Shown here: piece by piece, positions 35,601 through 43,951 of the stretch
How positions within the stretch are numbered: the stretch's first letter is position 1
How the letters are laid out: each line of letters begins with the position of its first letter
NCBI RefSeq assembly: GCF_007830175.1
Contig: NZ_VLKH01000009.1
Location: 1 to 64,000, forward strand
Reading direction: 5' to 3'
From: Sedimentibacter saalensis
GTDB taxonomy: Bacteria; Bacillota; Clostridia; Tissierellales; Sedimentibacteraceae
Length of the DNA stretch: 64,000 nt
Notes under the pieces: generated by a model
The model's input: only the letters and a program-made list of their open reading frames with translations
Database searches by the model: none
What the model was told of the DNA's origin: nothing
Translations under genes and position numbers: made by a program

Positions 35601-36739
35601 ACAAGGACAAAATATCTCTCATGGTGCAGGCTGAAATAAAAAACAGTCTCGGATTCATTGAAAGAGGAATGTATTCATTCATGGGCGGCGATGCAGTTGT
35701 AGATGAACTGATGAAAAAAGTAATGTCAGAAAAATTGCCCCTTTTCATTGATAGCAAGGAAGAAGAGCTGGAGAGTATTTTCAGAGCAGTAATAGAAGAT
35801 AAATTATATAAATCAAAGGTACAGGTCCTGCGTTCAAAACTTGATAAGATAGAATTTAGCAGTATGATTGACAAATACCTGGATGAAGGAAATTCAGCTA
35901 AAATTGAAAGCAACATTCAAAAAATCGTTAAGGATATAATGTGCAATGAAGCTTCTAAAAATATAGATGAGCTATTAAGATTTATTTATATAAGTAACAT
36001 AGAGAGCATATTTGATCATTACGGCGAAGAAATAAATGCATTCACTGAAGAACTGGGTTCTTCTCTTAAAAATGGGAGTCAGGAAATTCATAATAAGATT
36101 TTTGATCTTATAAATGAAGTGCTGAACAGTATTTCTAAAATTCCTGTGACAGAAATATTTGAAGGGCTCAGCAAAGAAGACTTAAGCAAGATGTTATCAA
36201 GCTTATTTAAAGCTCTTGAAAAAGATGAAAAACTGCAAGAGTTTACAGCAGAAGCATTCAAAGAAATCGCTGTATATTTAGGTGACTTAAGTATTTCTGA
36301 TGTCGCAGACAGAGATGAATTCATAAAATCAGGAAGCACCTTAATTGAAAGGATTGCAAACAGCAAGGAATTCGAAGAATTGTCAAGTACTATCATGCTT
36401 TCTTCATTTGATGAAGCTGCAAGTAATAATTTTAATTTCATTGATGAAAAATCAAAGAATTATATTTTGAATATTTTTGTCGACTCATGTATTATGAGTT
36501 TGAAGAAAAATCTTGATGATATATTGAAGGCAGTTCAGTTTGACCAGATAGCAAGAGAAGAAATTGAAAAAATGGAGCCAAAGAAAATTCATGAAATGTT
36601 CAATTCCTTTGGAGAGAAATATTTCAGCCGTTTAATGTTATATGGTTTTGGAGGCTTTGTTTTCGGAATCAACATGTATATAGGATTTGGCCTCACTGCA
36701 TTGAAAGCAATATCAGGATTGTTTGGAAAAGAAAAATAA
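32648..36739 (+). CDS. Giant DUF445-family protein with internal duplication
   Basis: 1363 residues; DUF445 proteins are usually near 400. Two membrane-embedded starts recur: GGASGYITNDYAINMLFKEY (about residue 15) and VGFITNVLAINMLFKPYKEV (about 675), each followed by several hundred residues of amphipathic helix rich in Ser, Lys, Asp and Glu. A final hydrophobic segment (FGGFVFGINMYIGFG) lies near the C-terminus. This suggests a tandem duplication with membrane anchors at both ends and the middle and long helical rods between. Function of the family is unknown; an envelope or membrane-bridging role is inference. No signal peptide apart from the first membrane segment. Confidence 0.85.
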   Translation: MNEILLNFLAQAVLGGASGYITNDYAINMLFKEYTPLKIGGVIKKTRLEFIDNLSSMVENDIINKEKLHEILTDDKFKEKFDVLTEDFFKKSLYESAGNDKFSDIDGFSSTMSNTDNYVSSLIEKIVPPGTDLIVDSMEPGDILSNVQLEKISSTLYDFIVETLESKDILEKFILKLYETVKDCNVNELLCGAENFSSAILTNIFEKLPDIFRSSSNIDDVSELINLTSALNSSKQVLYNRELKTILNIDSLKKAEISKKFLDFINSDKGQNLVSKLGSSIFEYGKKLDKSIFDLLDSSFENNLKEYIKENLPHLTSSIVAWIEENNKSIDQLLEDSIDEVIKESDGLKRKLLSTIKNSYFGNLSQKYSIVNKIISFVEKIAEPEKLSEKLSSKAIEILSSMTVAEIVLEAEKNNITAERLSQAATTYINNNFEAIFNEVIDKAGNLKISDMAPDYAFGHISLKNILSSNAILSMANKNAQQAVNDKLSLKLSELSTEQTAKKVIDKTDKLIVNLVKNSDGDIRKEIQIKIENAWNMKSSLKSKSIYEQVDGEIYGAYKSLSENLKHMNVSEALDKLNSIENLSLNSSRSLREYVVNNTDTILKGSIKGIVSSNLNKLSDDDLVEFANEFIGRELKPIMFFGGVLGVTAGLILAAFQNAPADPGSISAVTMATYAFVGFITNVLAINMLFKPYKEVKILSKIPILRHFSHGFILKNQKAFAKSTADFIDKSLLSQESINSLFNEYESVIKESFLNSAADKNYETAGRILSDNKKSITEGILKFGKNKISENSSVVAASLYDKVGTTKLSAIVDSNMAENFTDEALKGISSNKLSSMAFEKITSDTNTLEFVSSPAVKKVLVSTVDKYYTSFEEFVSDSTKIKNFALKQQDKYNTLTGKSLTEILGNEKTEKLTEGASVKISSMATSKSSREKISQGSVKIINRYFDSDKKFEELFDGKLKGYVDKNLPGILKKLSSAVKNSSVQNKDKISLMVQAEIKNSLGFIERGMYSFMGGDAVVDELMKKVMSEKLPLFIDSKEEELESIFRAVIEDKLYKSKVQVLRSKLDKIEFSSMIDKYLDEGNSAKIESNIQKIVKDIMCNEASKNIDELLRFIYISNIESIFDHYGEEINAFTEELGSSLKNGSQEIHNKIFDLINEVLNSISKIPVTEIFEGLSKEDLSKMLSSLFKALEKDEKLQEFTAEAFKEIAVYLGDLSISDVADRDEFIKSGSTLIERIANSKEFEELSSTIMLSSFDEAASNNFNFIDEKSKNYILNIFVDSCIMSLKKNLDDILKAVQFDQIAREEIEKMEPKKIHEMFNSFGEKYFSRLMLYGFGGFVFGINMYIGFGLTALKAISGLFGKEK

Positions 36740-36740
36740 A

Positions 36741-36858
36741 AAATGTGCTGTAAGCACATCAGACTGCCATTCTGCGGGCGGACACAAGGTCCGCCCCTAC
36801 AACCTGAAGAATATATGGTTGTGAATAGCCTGATGTGTTTATAATAGCACATTTTTTT
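36741..36858. repeat. Long hairpin/terminator with REP-like insertion in its loop
   Basis: Outer arms AATGTGCT (36742-36749) and AGCACATT (36846-36853), second arms CACATCAG (36755-36762) and CTGATGTG (36830-36837). The loop holds the REP hairpin GGGCGGAC/GTCCGCCC (36776-36796) and a small ACAACC/GGTTGT hairpin. T runs outside make it a bidirectional terminator between the convergent DUF445 and symporter genes. Confidence 0.7.
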
Positions 36859-36864
36859 GTTTAT

Positions 36865-38229
36865 TTAAAATAAAGCTATTATATTTTGAATCAAGATAAA
36901 TCCTATTCCTATTGGTGCCAAATATTTGATTGAAAATGCCCACATTCCGGCTAAGCCAAACTTCACAGTTCCATTATTAGTTGCTTCTTTGAGAGCCTTA
37001 TCTGTTCCCCATACCCATCCAACAAAAATACTCAGCATGAATGCGCTTAGAGGCAGAAGAAGATTTTCAGCCAGGAAACTAATTGAATCAAAGAAGTTCA
37101 TTCCATTAATAAATGTTATTTCACTAAATAACGGTCCATTGGCCAATGATGAAGGAACACCTATTAAAAATGCTACTGCTGCCAAAACAATTGTTGCATT
37201 TTTTCTTTTCCAGCCATGCTCATCTACACAATATGTCACTGCAGCTTCAAGCAGTGATATTGATGATGATAGTGCTGCGAAAAGAACAAATATGAAGAAC
37301 ATGGAACCAAAAAGTGAACCCATTGGCATTTTTGCAAATACTCCAGGCAATGTTATGAACAACAGTCCAGGTCCTGCTGATGGGTTGTAACCAAGAGCAA
37401 ACACTGCAGGCAATACTGCAAATGCTGATAAAAGTGCTGCAGCAGAGTCCATAAGCGGAATTTGCACTGAGCTTGTTGTAAGCTTTTCATTTTTATCAAG
37501 GTAGCTTCCATATGTGATTATAACTCCCATACCAAGACTCAAAGAAAAAAACACCTGTACAAGAGCTGCAATTATTACCTTAATGCCAAACTTCGACCAG
37601 TCAGGTTTCAGCATGTATTCAAGACCTGCTGATGCTCCAGGCAGCGTAACGGCTCTGATAACTACAACAAACAGTATTATAAACAATGCAGGCATCATCA
37701 TCTTGCTTGCCTTTTCTATACCTCCCTGTATACCACCCATTACAATGCCCAAGGTCAATGTTATGAATATAGCGTGATATATCAAAGGTTCAAATGGCTT
37801 GCCTATGAAAGTGGTAAATATGTTTCCAAGAGCATCAATATCTGTTGTGTTAAAATTGCCAGTGAAAGCAGAAACAATGTATTTTATTATCCATCCGCCT
37901 ATTACGCTGTAATAAGTTAATATTAAATATGATGCCAGTATTCCTATTATTCCGACCCAAGACCATCTCTTCTTGATTGCCCTGTAGGCTCCAACCGGAC
38001 CCTGATGAGAATGCCTGCCCAGGATTAGCTCTGTAAGCATAATTGTGAAACCAACTAATACTAGTATTGCTATATAAGTGAAAATAAAGACTGCACCGCC
38101 ATATTCACCGCATAAATAAGGAAACTTCCATACGTTTCCCAGCCCTATGGCTGAACCTGCTGCTGCAAGCAAAAAGCCTACTCTGGATCCCCATGAACCT
38201 CTTTCATCTGTTGAATTTAAATTTGACAT
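36865..38229 (-). CDS. Neurotransmitter:sodium symporter family transporter
   Basis: 454 residues from ATG 38229, with GGGAGG upstream. LeuT-fold NSS family: the first membrane segment GFLLAAAGSAIGLGNVWKFPYLCGEYGG is the family signature and supplies Na+ and substrate ligands. About 11-12 membrane segments, as in the shorter bacterial members. It likely imports an amino acid with Na+ (tryptophan or tyrosine types are common in clostridia; substrate is a guess). Monocistronic. Tyrosine import would fit the hpd operon but they are not adjacent. Confidence 0.9.
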   Translation of the reverse strand: MSNLNSTDERGSWGSRVGFLLAAAGSAIGLGNVWKFPYLCGEYGGAVFIFTYIAILVLVGFTIMLTELILGRHSHQGPVGAYRAIKKRWSWVGIIGILASYLILTYYSVIGGWIIKYIVSAFTGNFNTTDIDALGNIFTTFIGKPFEPLIYHAIFITLTLGIVMGGIQGGIEKASKMMMPALFIILFVVVIRAVTLPGASAGLEYMLKPDWSKFGIKVIIAALVQVFFSLSLGMGVIITYGSYLDKNEKLTTSSVQIPLMDSAAALLSAFAVLPAVFALGYNPSAGPGLLFITLPGVFAKMPMGSLFGSMFFIFVLFAALSSSISLLEAAVTYCVDEHGWKRKNATIVLAAVAFLIGVPSSLANGPLFSEITFINGMNFFDSISFLAENLLLPLSAFMLSIFVGWVWGTDKALKEATNNGTVKFGLAGMWAFSIKYLAPIGIGFILIQNIIALF

Positions 38230-38534
38230 TTTTACCTCCCGTGTATTGTTAATTTTTTGTTGATAGGTACTTTTTAACCTCCCATTCAAAAATGCAGACT
38301 TTTCTCTGATAACGTTTTTTTAGACGATATTTATATGATTCGACCATTATGATTAACAACAGTTTGTTAAATTAATAATGATTTCACGACTAAACGTTAA
38401 ATACAAGCAGATTTTAAGCCAACTTTTCCGATTATACTATAATTTGTGCTATATTTCAACCCTTTTATCAATATAAAGCAATATTTGGGCTAAATTGGCA
38501 TATTGCATTTTAATTTTTGAATTTTGTTATTTGC

Positions 38535-38945
38535 GGGAGGACAGTAGTCCTCCCCTACAATCTGGTGTTTGAATTAACCGCTATTTTCTGATATATTAAC
38601 TCGTTGGGGCGGATCTTGTGTCCGCCCGGGGTTTTAATTTAAATAAATTTGTTGACACGGGAGGACAGTAGTCCTCCCCTACAATCTGGAATTTCGAATT
38701 CACTGCCATTTTTGATATATTAACTCGTAGGGGCGGATCTTGTGCCCGCCCGGGGTTTTAATTTAAATAAATTTGTTGACACGGGAGGACAGTAGTCCTC
38801 CCCTACAATCTGGAATTTCGAATTCACTGCTATTTTTGATATATTAACTCGTAGGGGCGGATCTTGTGTCCGCCCGAGGTTTTAATTTAAATAAATTTGT
38901 TGACACGGGAGGACAGTAGTCCTCCCCTACAATCTGGTGTTTCGA
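38535..38945. repeat. 124-bp tandem array of paired REP-like hairpins
   Basis: The unit starts at 38535, 38659, 38783 and 38907, exactly 124 bp apart; the fourth copy is partial. Each unit holds the hairpin GGGAGGAC/GTCCTCCC followed by CTACAATCTGG, then about 45 bp later GGGGCGGATCTTGTGTCCGCCC. Units 2 and 3 are nearly identical. No ORF. It is not a CRISPR array, because the whole unit repeats. The rest of 38230-38534 is AT-rich with nothing recognised. Confidence 0.92.
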
Positions 38946-38963
38946 ATTCATCGTCAATTTTCA

Positions 38964-38993
38964 ATAAAAAAAAGGAAGTCTTATTCGACTTCC
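38964..38993 (-). terminator. Terminator of the RND efflux operon
   Basis: GGAAGTC (38974-38980) pairs with GACTTCC (38987-38993); on the minus strand the stem is followed by eight T residues. Confidence 0.85.
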
Positions 38994-39056
38994 CTGTATA
39001 CTAATTTAATTCTGTCAAAATCATGCTGACTATAATTATTTTGCTCATTGTTTCCT

Positions 39057-40256
39057 CTAATTGCCTGCTGAAGTTGAACCTATTAAGTTTGAATTATCAA
39101 ACATAAGCTTGCTTAAATTGTAAGCAACCAGGACCTGGTAACGTCCTATTTCAGCCTGTGCGAGATTCGCATCTGCAGAAATCACATCAGCTGCAGCGGC
39201 CATGCCGTTTGCATATAGAAGCTTGTTGATTCTTGCTGCTTCCTTTGCCAATTCAACGGTCTTATCCATGTTTACCAAAGATCTTTCTGCCTTAACAAGA
39301 TTCAGATATGATTTTCTAACATCAAGCTCCACATCTTTGTATGCCTGAGGTACATTAAGTTCTGCATCTTTAAGTTCTTCTACAGCAGCTTTGTGTTGTC
39401 TTAAGTTTGAAGTGTAGTATGCAGTATATACATGAGTTTTTATTTTTTGAACTTCCAAAGCATTTTCTGCTTCGATTATTTCTGTTCTATCTTTTTTTGC
39501 CTTCTCAATTGCTGCATTAAGGTTTAGCTGTTGTGTTGGAACATAGTTTAAATCCTTGCTTGTGAGAATTACTTCTGTATCAAAAGGCAGATTCAATCCA
39601 TTTAATAGATTGAGTTTTGACATGTTTAAATCGTCATTGGCAGAATCCAGTTCTGTCTGAGCCTGCTGAACTGACATTTCTCCGCTTAAAACTTCAGCTT
39701 TTGTAGCAGAACCTGTGTTGAACTTCAGATTTATAACTCTTAACTGTTCATTTGCACTGGCAAGCTTCGCCTTATTTATTTCGATTGTTTTTTCTGCAAT
39801 CAACACATTGTAATAAAGAGATTTTGTTTTAATTTCTATTCCAACCGTAAGAACTTCCTTGTTTTTTTCAAGAAGCTTCATTTGAGTGTCAGCCGTCTTT
39901 ATGTAATAATCATTTTTAACCAGCAATTTTTCAACATAATTGTCTGTTATATTCATTCCTGCAGTGGCTTCTAGTGACAATGACATCAAATATTCAACCT
40001 GTTTCTTGGCATCACTTCCATCTTTTCTCATTTGTTGCATTTGTTTTATACCATCGTTAATTTTCCACATTCCTCTGTCGTTTTCAACAGCCAGCTTAAT
40101 GGCATCTTCAATTGAAAGCTGAAGAGGCTGTACAGTCTCTGTTGTAGTTTCAGCAGTTGTTGTAACTGCTTTTTCCTCATCTGCCAAAGCATAATTTGTT
40201 TGTATTGTAGTCAATGTAAGTACCATCGCCAATAAAAGCGCAATTTTTCTTTTCAT
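39057..40256 (-). CDS. TolC-family protein
   Basis: 399 residues with an N-terminal signal peptide (ending near ALADE). Two TolC-like repeats of long coiled-coil helices: LSIEDAIKLAVENDRG, then INKAKLASANEQLRVINLKFNTGSATKAEVLSGEM, and again ARINKLLYANGMAAAADVISADANLAQAE. TolC-type proteins form outer-membrane exit ducts in diderms. In a monoderm Firmicute its role is unclear; it may cap the pump in the cell wall, or the host may have an outer membrane. Last gene of the MFP-RND-TetR-TolC operon. Confidence 0.85.
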   Translation of the reverse strand: MKRKIALLLAMVLTLTTIQTNYALADEEKAVTTTAETTTETVQPLQLSIEDAIKLAVENDRGMWKINDGIKQMQQMRKDGSDAKKQVEYLMSLSLEATAGMNITDNYVEKLLVKNDYYIKTADTQMKLLEKNKEVLTVGIEIKTKSLYYNVLIAEKTIEINKAKLASANEQLRVINLKFNTGSATKAEVLSGEMSVQQAQTELDSANDDLNMSKLNLLNGLNLPFDTEVILTSKDLNYVPTQQLNLNAAIEKAKKDRTEIIEAENALEVQKIKTHVYTAYYTSNLRQHKAAVEELKDAELNVPQAYKDVELDVRKSYLNLVKAERSLVNMDKTVELAKEAARINKLLYANGMAAAADVISADANLAQAEIGRYQVLVAYNLSKLMFDNSNLIGSTSAGN

Positions 40257-40283
40257 ACGCCCTCCCGTATTTAATGTTTTTAT

Positions 40284-40862
40284 TTATTTTACACCAAAAC
40301 CGTTGAAAAGTAAATTTATTATAATTTCTTCTCCGCTAATTCCGGCGAAATTGTTTGTACATTTGTTTCTGATAAACTCGCTGACGGTTCCAACAATCAT
40401 TGTTACTACCAAATCGGAAGGAATATTCTTGTTAACAACTCCTTCTTTTTTGCCCTGCTCTACCATTCTGATTATGATTTTATTCATGTCTGATACATGG
40501 TTCATCATGGCATAAACCACTTTCTCAGAAATTATGTTTTTATTGGACATTATACCTTCGATAGTTGGTTCAGGACATTTTTCACTGCCTTGTTTCATTG
40601 AAATCATTTCTGTGAGCTTTTCTCTGAAAGTAATGTCCCTTAAGCTTATTTCCTCAATTTTTTCCTTGATTCCTGTCACTTTTTCAATGCAGGTTTCATC
40701 GAAAATTTCCTGCTTGCTGGTGAAGTATTCGTATAGTGTTCCTTTGCCTACCCCTGCCTTCAAAGCAATTTCTTCCATCCTGGTATTATGAAATCCCTTT
40801 TCTTTAAATAACTCCATGGCAGAGTTTAAAATATCTTGTCTTTTTTGATTGAATTCCGCCAC
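40284..40862 (-). CDS. TetR/AcrR-family repressor
   Basis: 192 residues. N-terminal helix-turn-helix: ILNSAMELFKEKGFHNTRMEEIALKAGVGKGTLYEYFTSKQEIF. The C-terminal ligand domain is unlike well-known members. It lies inside the efflux operon, 9 bp after the RND gene, and probably binds the CCGACCGGTCGG palindrome at the operon promoter (45082-45095), making an autoregulated pump. Confidence 0.92.
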   Translation of the reverse strand: MAEFNQKRQDILNSAMELFKEKGFHNTRMEEIALKAGVGKGTLYEYFTSKQEIFDETCIEKVTGIKEKIEEISLRDITFREKLTEMISMKQGSEKCPEPTIEGIMSNKNIISEKVVYAMMNHVSDMNKIIIRMVEQGKKEGVVNKNIPSDLVVTMIVGTVSEFIRNKCTNNFAGISGEEIIINLLFNGFGVK

Positions 40863-40871
40863 TGAATCCTC

Positions 40872-43800
40872 CTAATTTTGTTCTACTGTATTTTTATGTT
40901 TAATGAATTTTCTTTTAAAAAATTCTGTAATATCATCAAATATTGTGTACATAACCGGTACAAGTACCAATGTTAAAACAGTGGACAATGCCAAGCCTCC
41001 GATTACTACAACACCCATGGATTGTGTCAGCTCTGCTCCTTCACCGATTCCTAAAGCCATTGGCACAAGACCCAGAATAGTTGTGAGTGCAGTCATCATG
41101 ATTGGTCTTATTCTTATAGGACCTGCCTTCATAATTGCTGAAGTCCTGTCTTCACCGTTTCTTCTCCTGTTGTTCACATAATCAACAAGCACTATGGCGT
41201 TGTTAACTACAATACCAACAAGAATAATCAAACCTATGAGACCTATTACATTCAGAGGCAGTCCTGTGACAAACAGTCCTATAAATCCTCCTGACAAAGC
41301 AAGAGGAACAGAAAACATGATTGACAACGGCTGAATCAGCGATTCAAACTGTGCTGCAATTATCATGTAAACAAGGGCTACAGCAACTATCATAACCATG
41401 AACAAATCTGCAAAAGTTTCTTGTATTTGTTCAGTTTCTCCTCCAAATGTGTAGCTGTATCCGTTTGGCATCTCATAATCAGCAAGTGCCTTTGTAATGT
41501 CGTTGGAAACTGACTGAACGTCTCTTCCTGCAACACTTCCTGTAACGGTGAGAGTCCTTGTCTGGTTTTCTCTTGTTATTCTTACAGGGCCCTTGGCTGT
41601 TTTAATTTCCGCTACTTCAGAAAGAGGAATTGTTCCTCCTGCCGGAGTTGTTATTGGAAGCATATCCAAAAGCGACATGCTTTGTCCGTACATATTGTCT
41701 CCTTTTAAAACTACATCAAGCTCATCTCCGTCAATTTTGAATTTTGTAACAGTTGAACCTGCAAGAGTACTTCCAACCTGAGAGCCTATTTGAGCAGTTG
41801 TAAGACCATATTGAGATGCAATTCCTCTATCAGCTATAATTTGTACCTGAGGAATGCCGTCTTCATAACTTGATTCTACTTCTCTTGTTCCGTCTACATT
41901 TTCAATAATTTTCTTGAAGTCCTCGCCAATGCCTTTTAAAGTGTCAAGATCATCGCCCTTAATAGCTATAGATATTGCTCCGCCGCTCATGCCCATGGAC
42001 ATGGTTGAAGTTTCTGTAACGCTTATTTCAGCACCAGGAACATCTTTAAGCAATGTTCTCATTTCATCGCTTACTTCCTTGACGCTTCTGTCCCTGTCAG
42101 CCAGATCTGTAAGCATTACCATTATGCTTCCTGCATTTGAGCCGCTTGATATGCTCATCATTCCTCCGCTGCCTGCTGAGGTGAACACCGTCTTTACTTC
42201 AGGTATTTCTTTAATAATTTCATTTATTTCGCTTAAAGTATCATCAACTTGAGTAACTTCTGCTCCGTCAGGAAGAGTAACACTTATGCTGATTTGTCCT
42301 TCGTCCGTAGCAGGGAAAAACTCTGCTCCAACTGAAGCCACCATTGCAATACTTGCTGCAAATATTCCTATTGCTGTCAAGACAGTTGTAATTCTATGCC
42401 TCAAACTCCAGCTAAGAACTCTCTTGTATGTTGTAACAATTTTGCCGTGTTTTTTCTCCTGTTCTTCTTCGGACTCGAGGTTTCTTACTGAAACCAACTT
42501 TGATGACATCATTGGAACAAGTGTCAGCGCTACAAGCAATGAACTCATGAGTGCCATTACTATTGTCAGGGCAAAATCTCTGAATATGGTTGCTGCAAGT
42601 CCCCCGGTAAACACAATTGGAATAAATACGGCAACTGTTGTAAGTGTGGAAGCTGTTACTGCCATTGAAACTTCGTTTGCTCCTTCAATTGATGCATTTA
42701 TTCTGTCCATTCCAATACTTCGGTGCCTGTAAATATTCTCCAGTACAACTATGGAGTTGTCAACCAGCATACCAACACCCAGAGCAAGACCTCCTATGGT
42801 CATCATGTTCAGTGTTATTCCTGCAAAGTATAAAAGAACAAATGTGGTTATTATTGATATTGGTATGGAAAGAGCTATTACCAATGTTGTTTTGAAACTT
42901 CTCAAAAATATCAATAGTATTACTACGGCAAGCATAGCTCCGGTAATAGCTGTGTTTTTTAAATTGTCAATGGACTGGTTTATGTAATCTGCCTGGTTAA
43001 AAACCGTTTCAATCTTTAAATCAGGATATTCCTTCTGAATTTTTTCAAGTTCCTTAGTAACGTCTTTTGCAACACTTACAGTATTTCCGTCAGATTGTTT
43101 CATAACAGATATTTGAACAACGTCCTGGCCGTTAAGTTTTGTCACAGTGGACTGATCTTTGTTCACAAATTCAACATCAGCTATGTCGCTTAATCTAACT
43201 GTTCCTCCTTTGGGAAGAGTAATATTTAAATTTCTTATTTCTTCAATATCTTTAAATTCCCCTACAGTTCTTACCGTAAGTTCGTTGCTTCCCTTCATAA
43301 CCGTTCCGCCAGAAAGGTTTAGGTTTTCAGACTTAAGTATTCCGGAAATGTAGCTTTGGCTCAAATTGTAGCCCTTTGTCATTTCTTCCTTGAGCATTAT
43401 TTCAACTTCTCGCTCAAGTCCACCTGAAACATCTGCTGAAGCAGTTCCTTCTATTCTTTCCAGTCGAGGCTGAATTACATCCTCTGCTAATTTCTGAGTT
43501 GTCTGAAGACTTCCCTTGCTTGAAATTGCAAGCTGCACTATTGGCATGCTGTCAAGGTCTATTTTCATTACAATAGGTGACGTTGTTCCGTCAGGCAGGA
43601 AGCCTTTTATCATATCAATTTTTTCTCTCATCTGAAGTGTTGCTTCGTCCATGTCTGTGCCGAAATTAAACTGCATCAGCAACAGTGAGCTGCCTTCATT
43701 TGAATAAGAAGTAATTGTGTCGATATTTTCTATGGTACCAACAGCCTGTTCCATTGGAACTGTTATGAGGTTTTCAACTTCTTCAGGTCCTGCACCTGAG

Positions 43801-43949
43801 TATGTGGTTTGAACAATTGCTATTGGTAGCTCGATGTTTGGAAGCAAATCTATTGACAGTTTGCTCAGGGATATGGCTCCCAGAACTATAACTATCAATA
43901 TCATCATGGTTATTGTAACGGGTTTTTTTACTGAAAACTTAGCAAACAT
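40872..43949 (-). CDS. RND efflux transporter (AcrB/HAE1-like)
   Basis: 1025 residues. Twelve membrane segments in two halves with large extracytoplasmic loops after TM1 and TM7. The N-terminus FSVKKPVTITMMILIVIVLGAISL and motifs GLALGVGMLVDNSIVVLENIYR (TM4, Asp pair for proton relay) and GIVVNNAIVLVDYVN are typical. It exports drugs or lipophilic compounds using proton-motive force. It starts 2 bp after the adaptor gene and is followed by tetR and a TolC-like gene. Complete tripartite sets are unusual in Firmicutes. Confidence 0.93.
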   Translation of the reverse strand: MFAKFSVKKPVTITMMILIVIVLGAISLSKLSIDLLPNIELPIAIVQTTYSGAGPEEVENLITVPMEQAVGTIENIDTITSYSNEGSSLLLMQFNFGTDMDEATLQMREKIDMIKGFLPDGTTSPIVMKIDLDSMPIVQLAISSKGSLQTTQKLAEDVIQPRLERIEGTASADVSGGLEREVEIMLKEEMTKGYNLSQSYISGILKSENLNLSGGTVMKGSNELTVRTVGEFKDIEEIRNLNITLPKGGTVRLSDIADVEFVNKDQSTVTKLNGQDVVQISVMKQSDGNTVSVAKDVTKELEKIQKEYPDLKIETVFNQADYINQSIDNLKNTAITGAMLAVVILLIFLRSFKTTLVIALSIPISIITTFVLLYFAGITLNMMTIGGLALGVGMLVDNSIVVLENIYRHRSIGMDRINASIEGANEVSMAVTASTLTTVAVFIPIVFTGGLAATIFRDFALTIVMALMSSLLVALTLVPMMSSKLVSVRNLESEEEQEKKHGKIVTTYKRVLSWSLRHRITTVLTAIGIFAASIAMVASVGAEFFPATDEGQISISVTLPDGAEVTQVDDTLSEINEIIKEIPEVKTVFTSAGSGGMMSISSGSNAGSIMVMLTDLADRDRSVKEVSDEMRTLLKDVPGAEISVTETSTMSMGMSGGAISIAIKGDDLDTLKGIGEDFKKIIENVDGTREVESSYEDGIPQVQIIADRGIASQYGLTTAQIGSQVGSTLAGSTVTKFKIDGDELDVVLKGDNMYGQSMSLLDMLPITTPAGGTIPLSEVAEIKTAKGPVRITRENQTRTLTVTGSVAGRDVQSVSNDITKALADYEMPNGYSYTFGGETEQIQETFADLFMVMIVAVALVYMIIAAQFESLIQPLSIMFSVPLALSGGFIGLFVTGLPLNVIGLIGLIILVGIVVNNAIVLVDYVNNRRRNGEDRTSAIMKAGPIRIRPIMMTALTTILGLVPMALGIGEGAELTQSMGVVVIGGLALSTVLTLVLVPVMYTIFDDITEFFKRKFIKHKNTVEQN

Positions 43950-43951
43950 GC

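Noticed and set aside
38535-38945. CRISPR array
   Set aside because: The whole 124-bp unit repeats, so there are no unique spacers, and no cas genes are near.
40903-43353. Long plus-strand ORFs antisense to the RND gene
   Set aside because: Low-complexity Ser/Thr/Ile-rich shadows of the coding strand, without RBS or family features.
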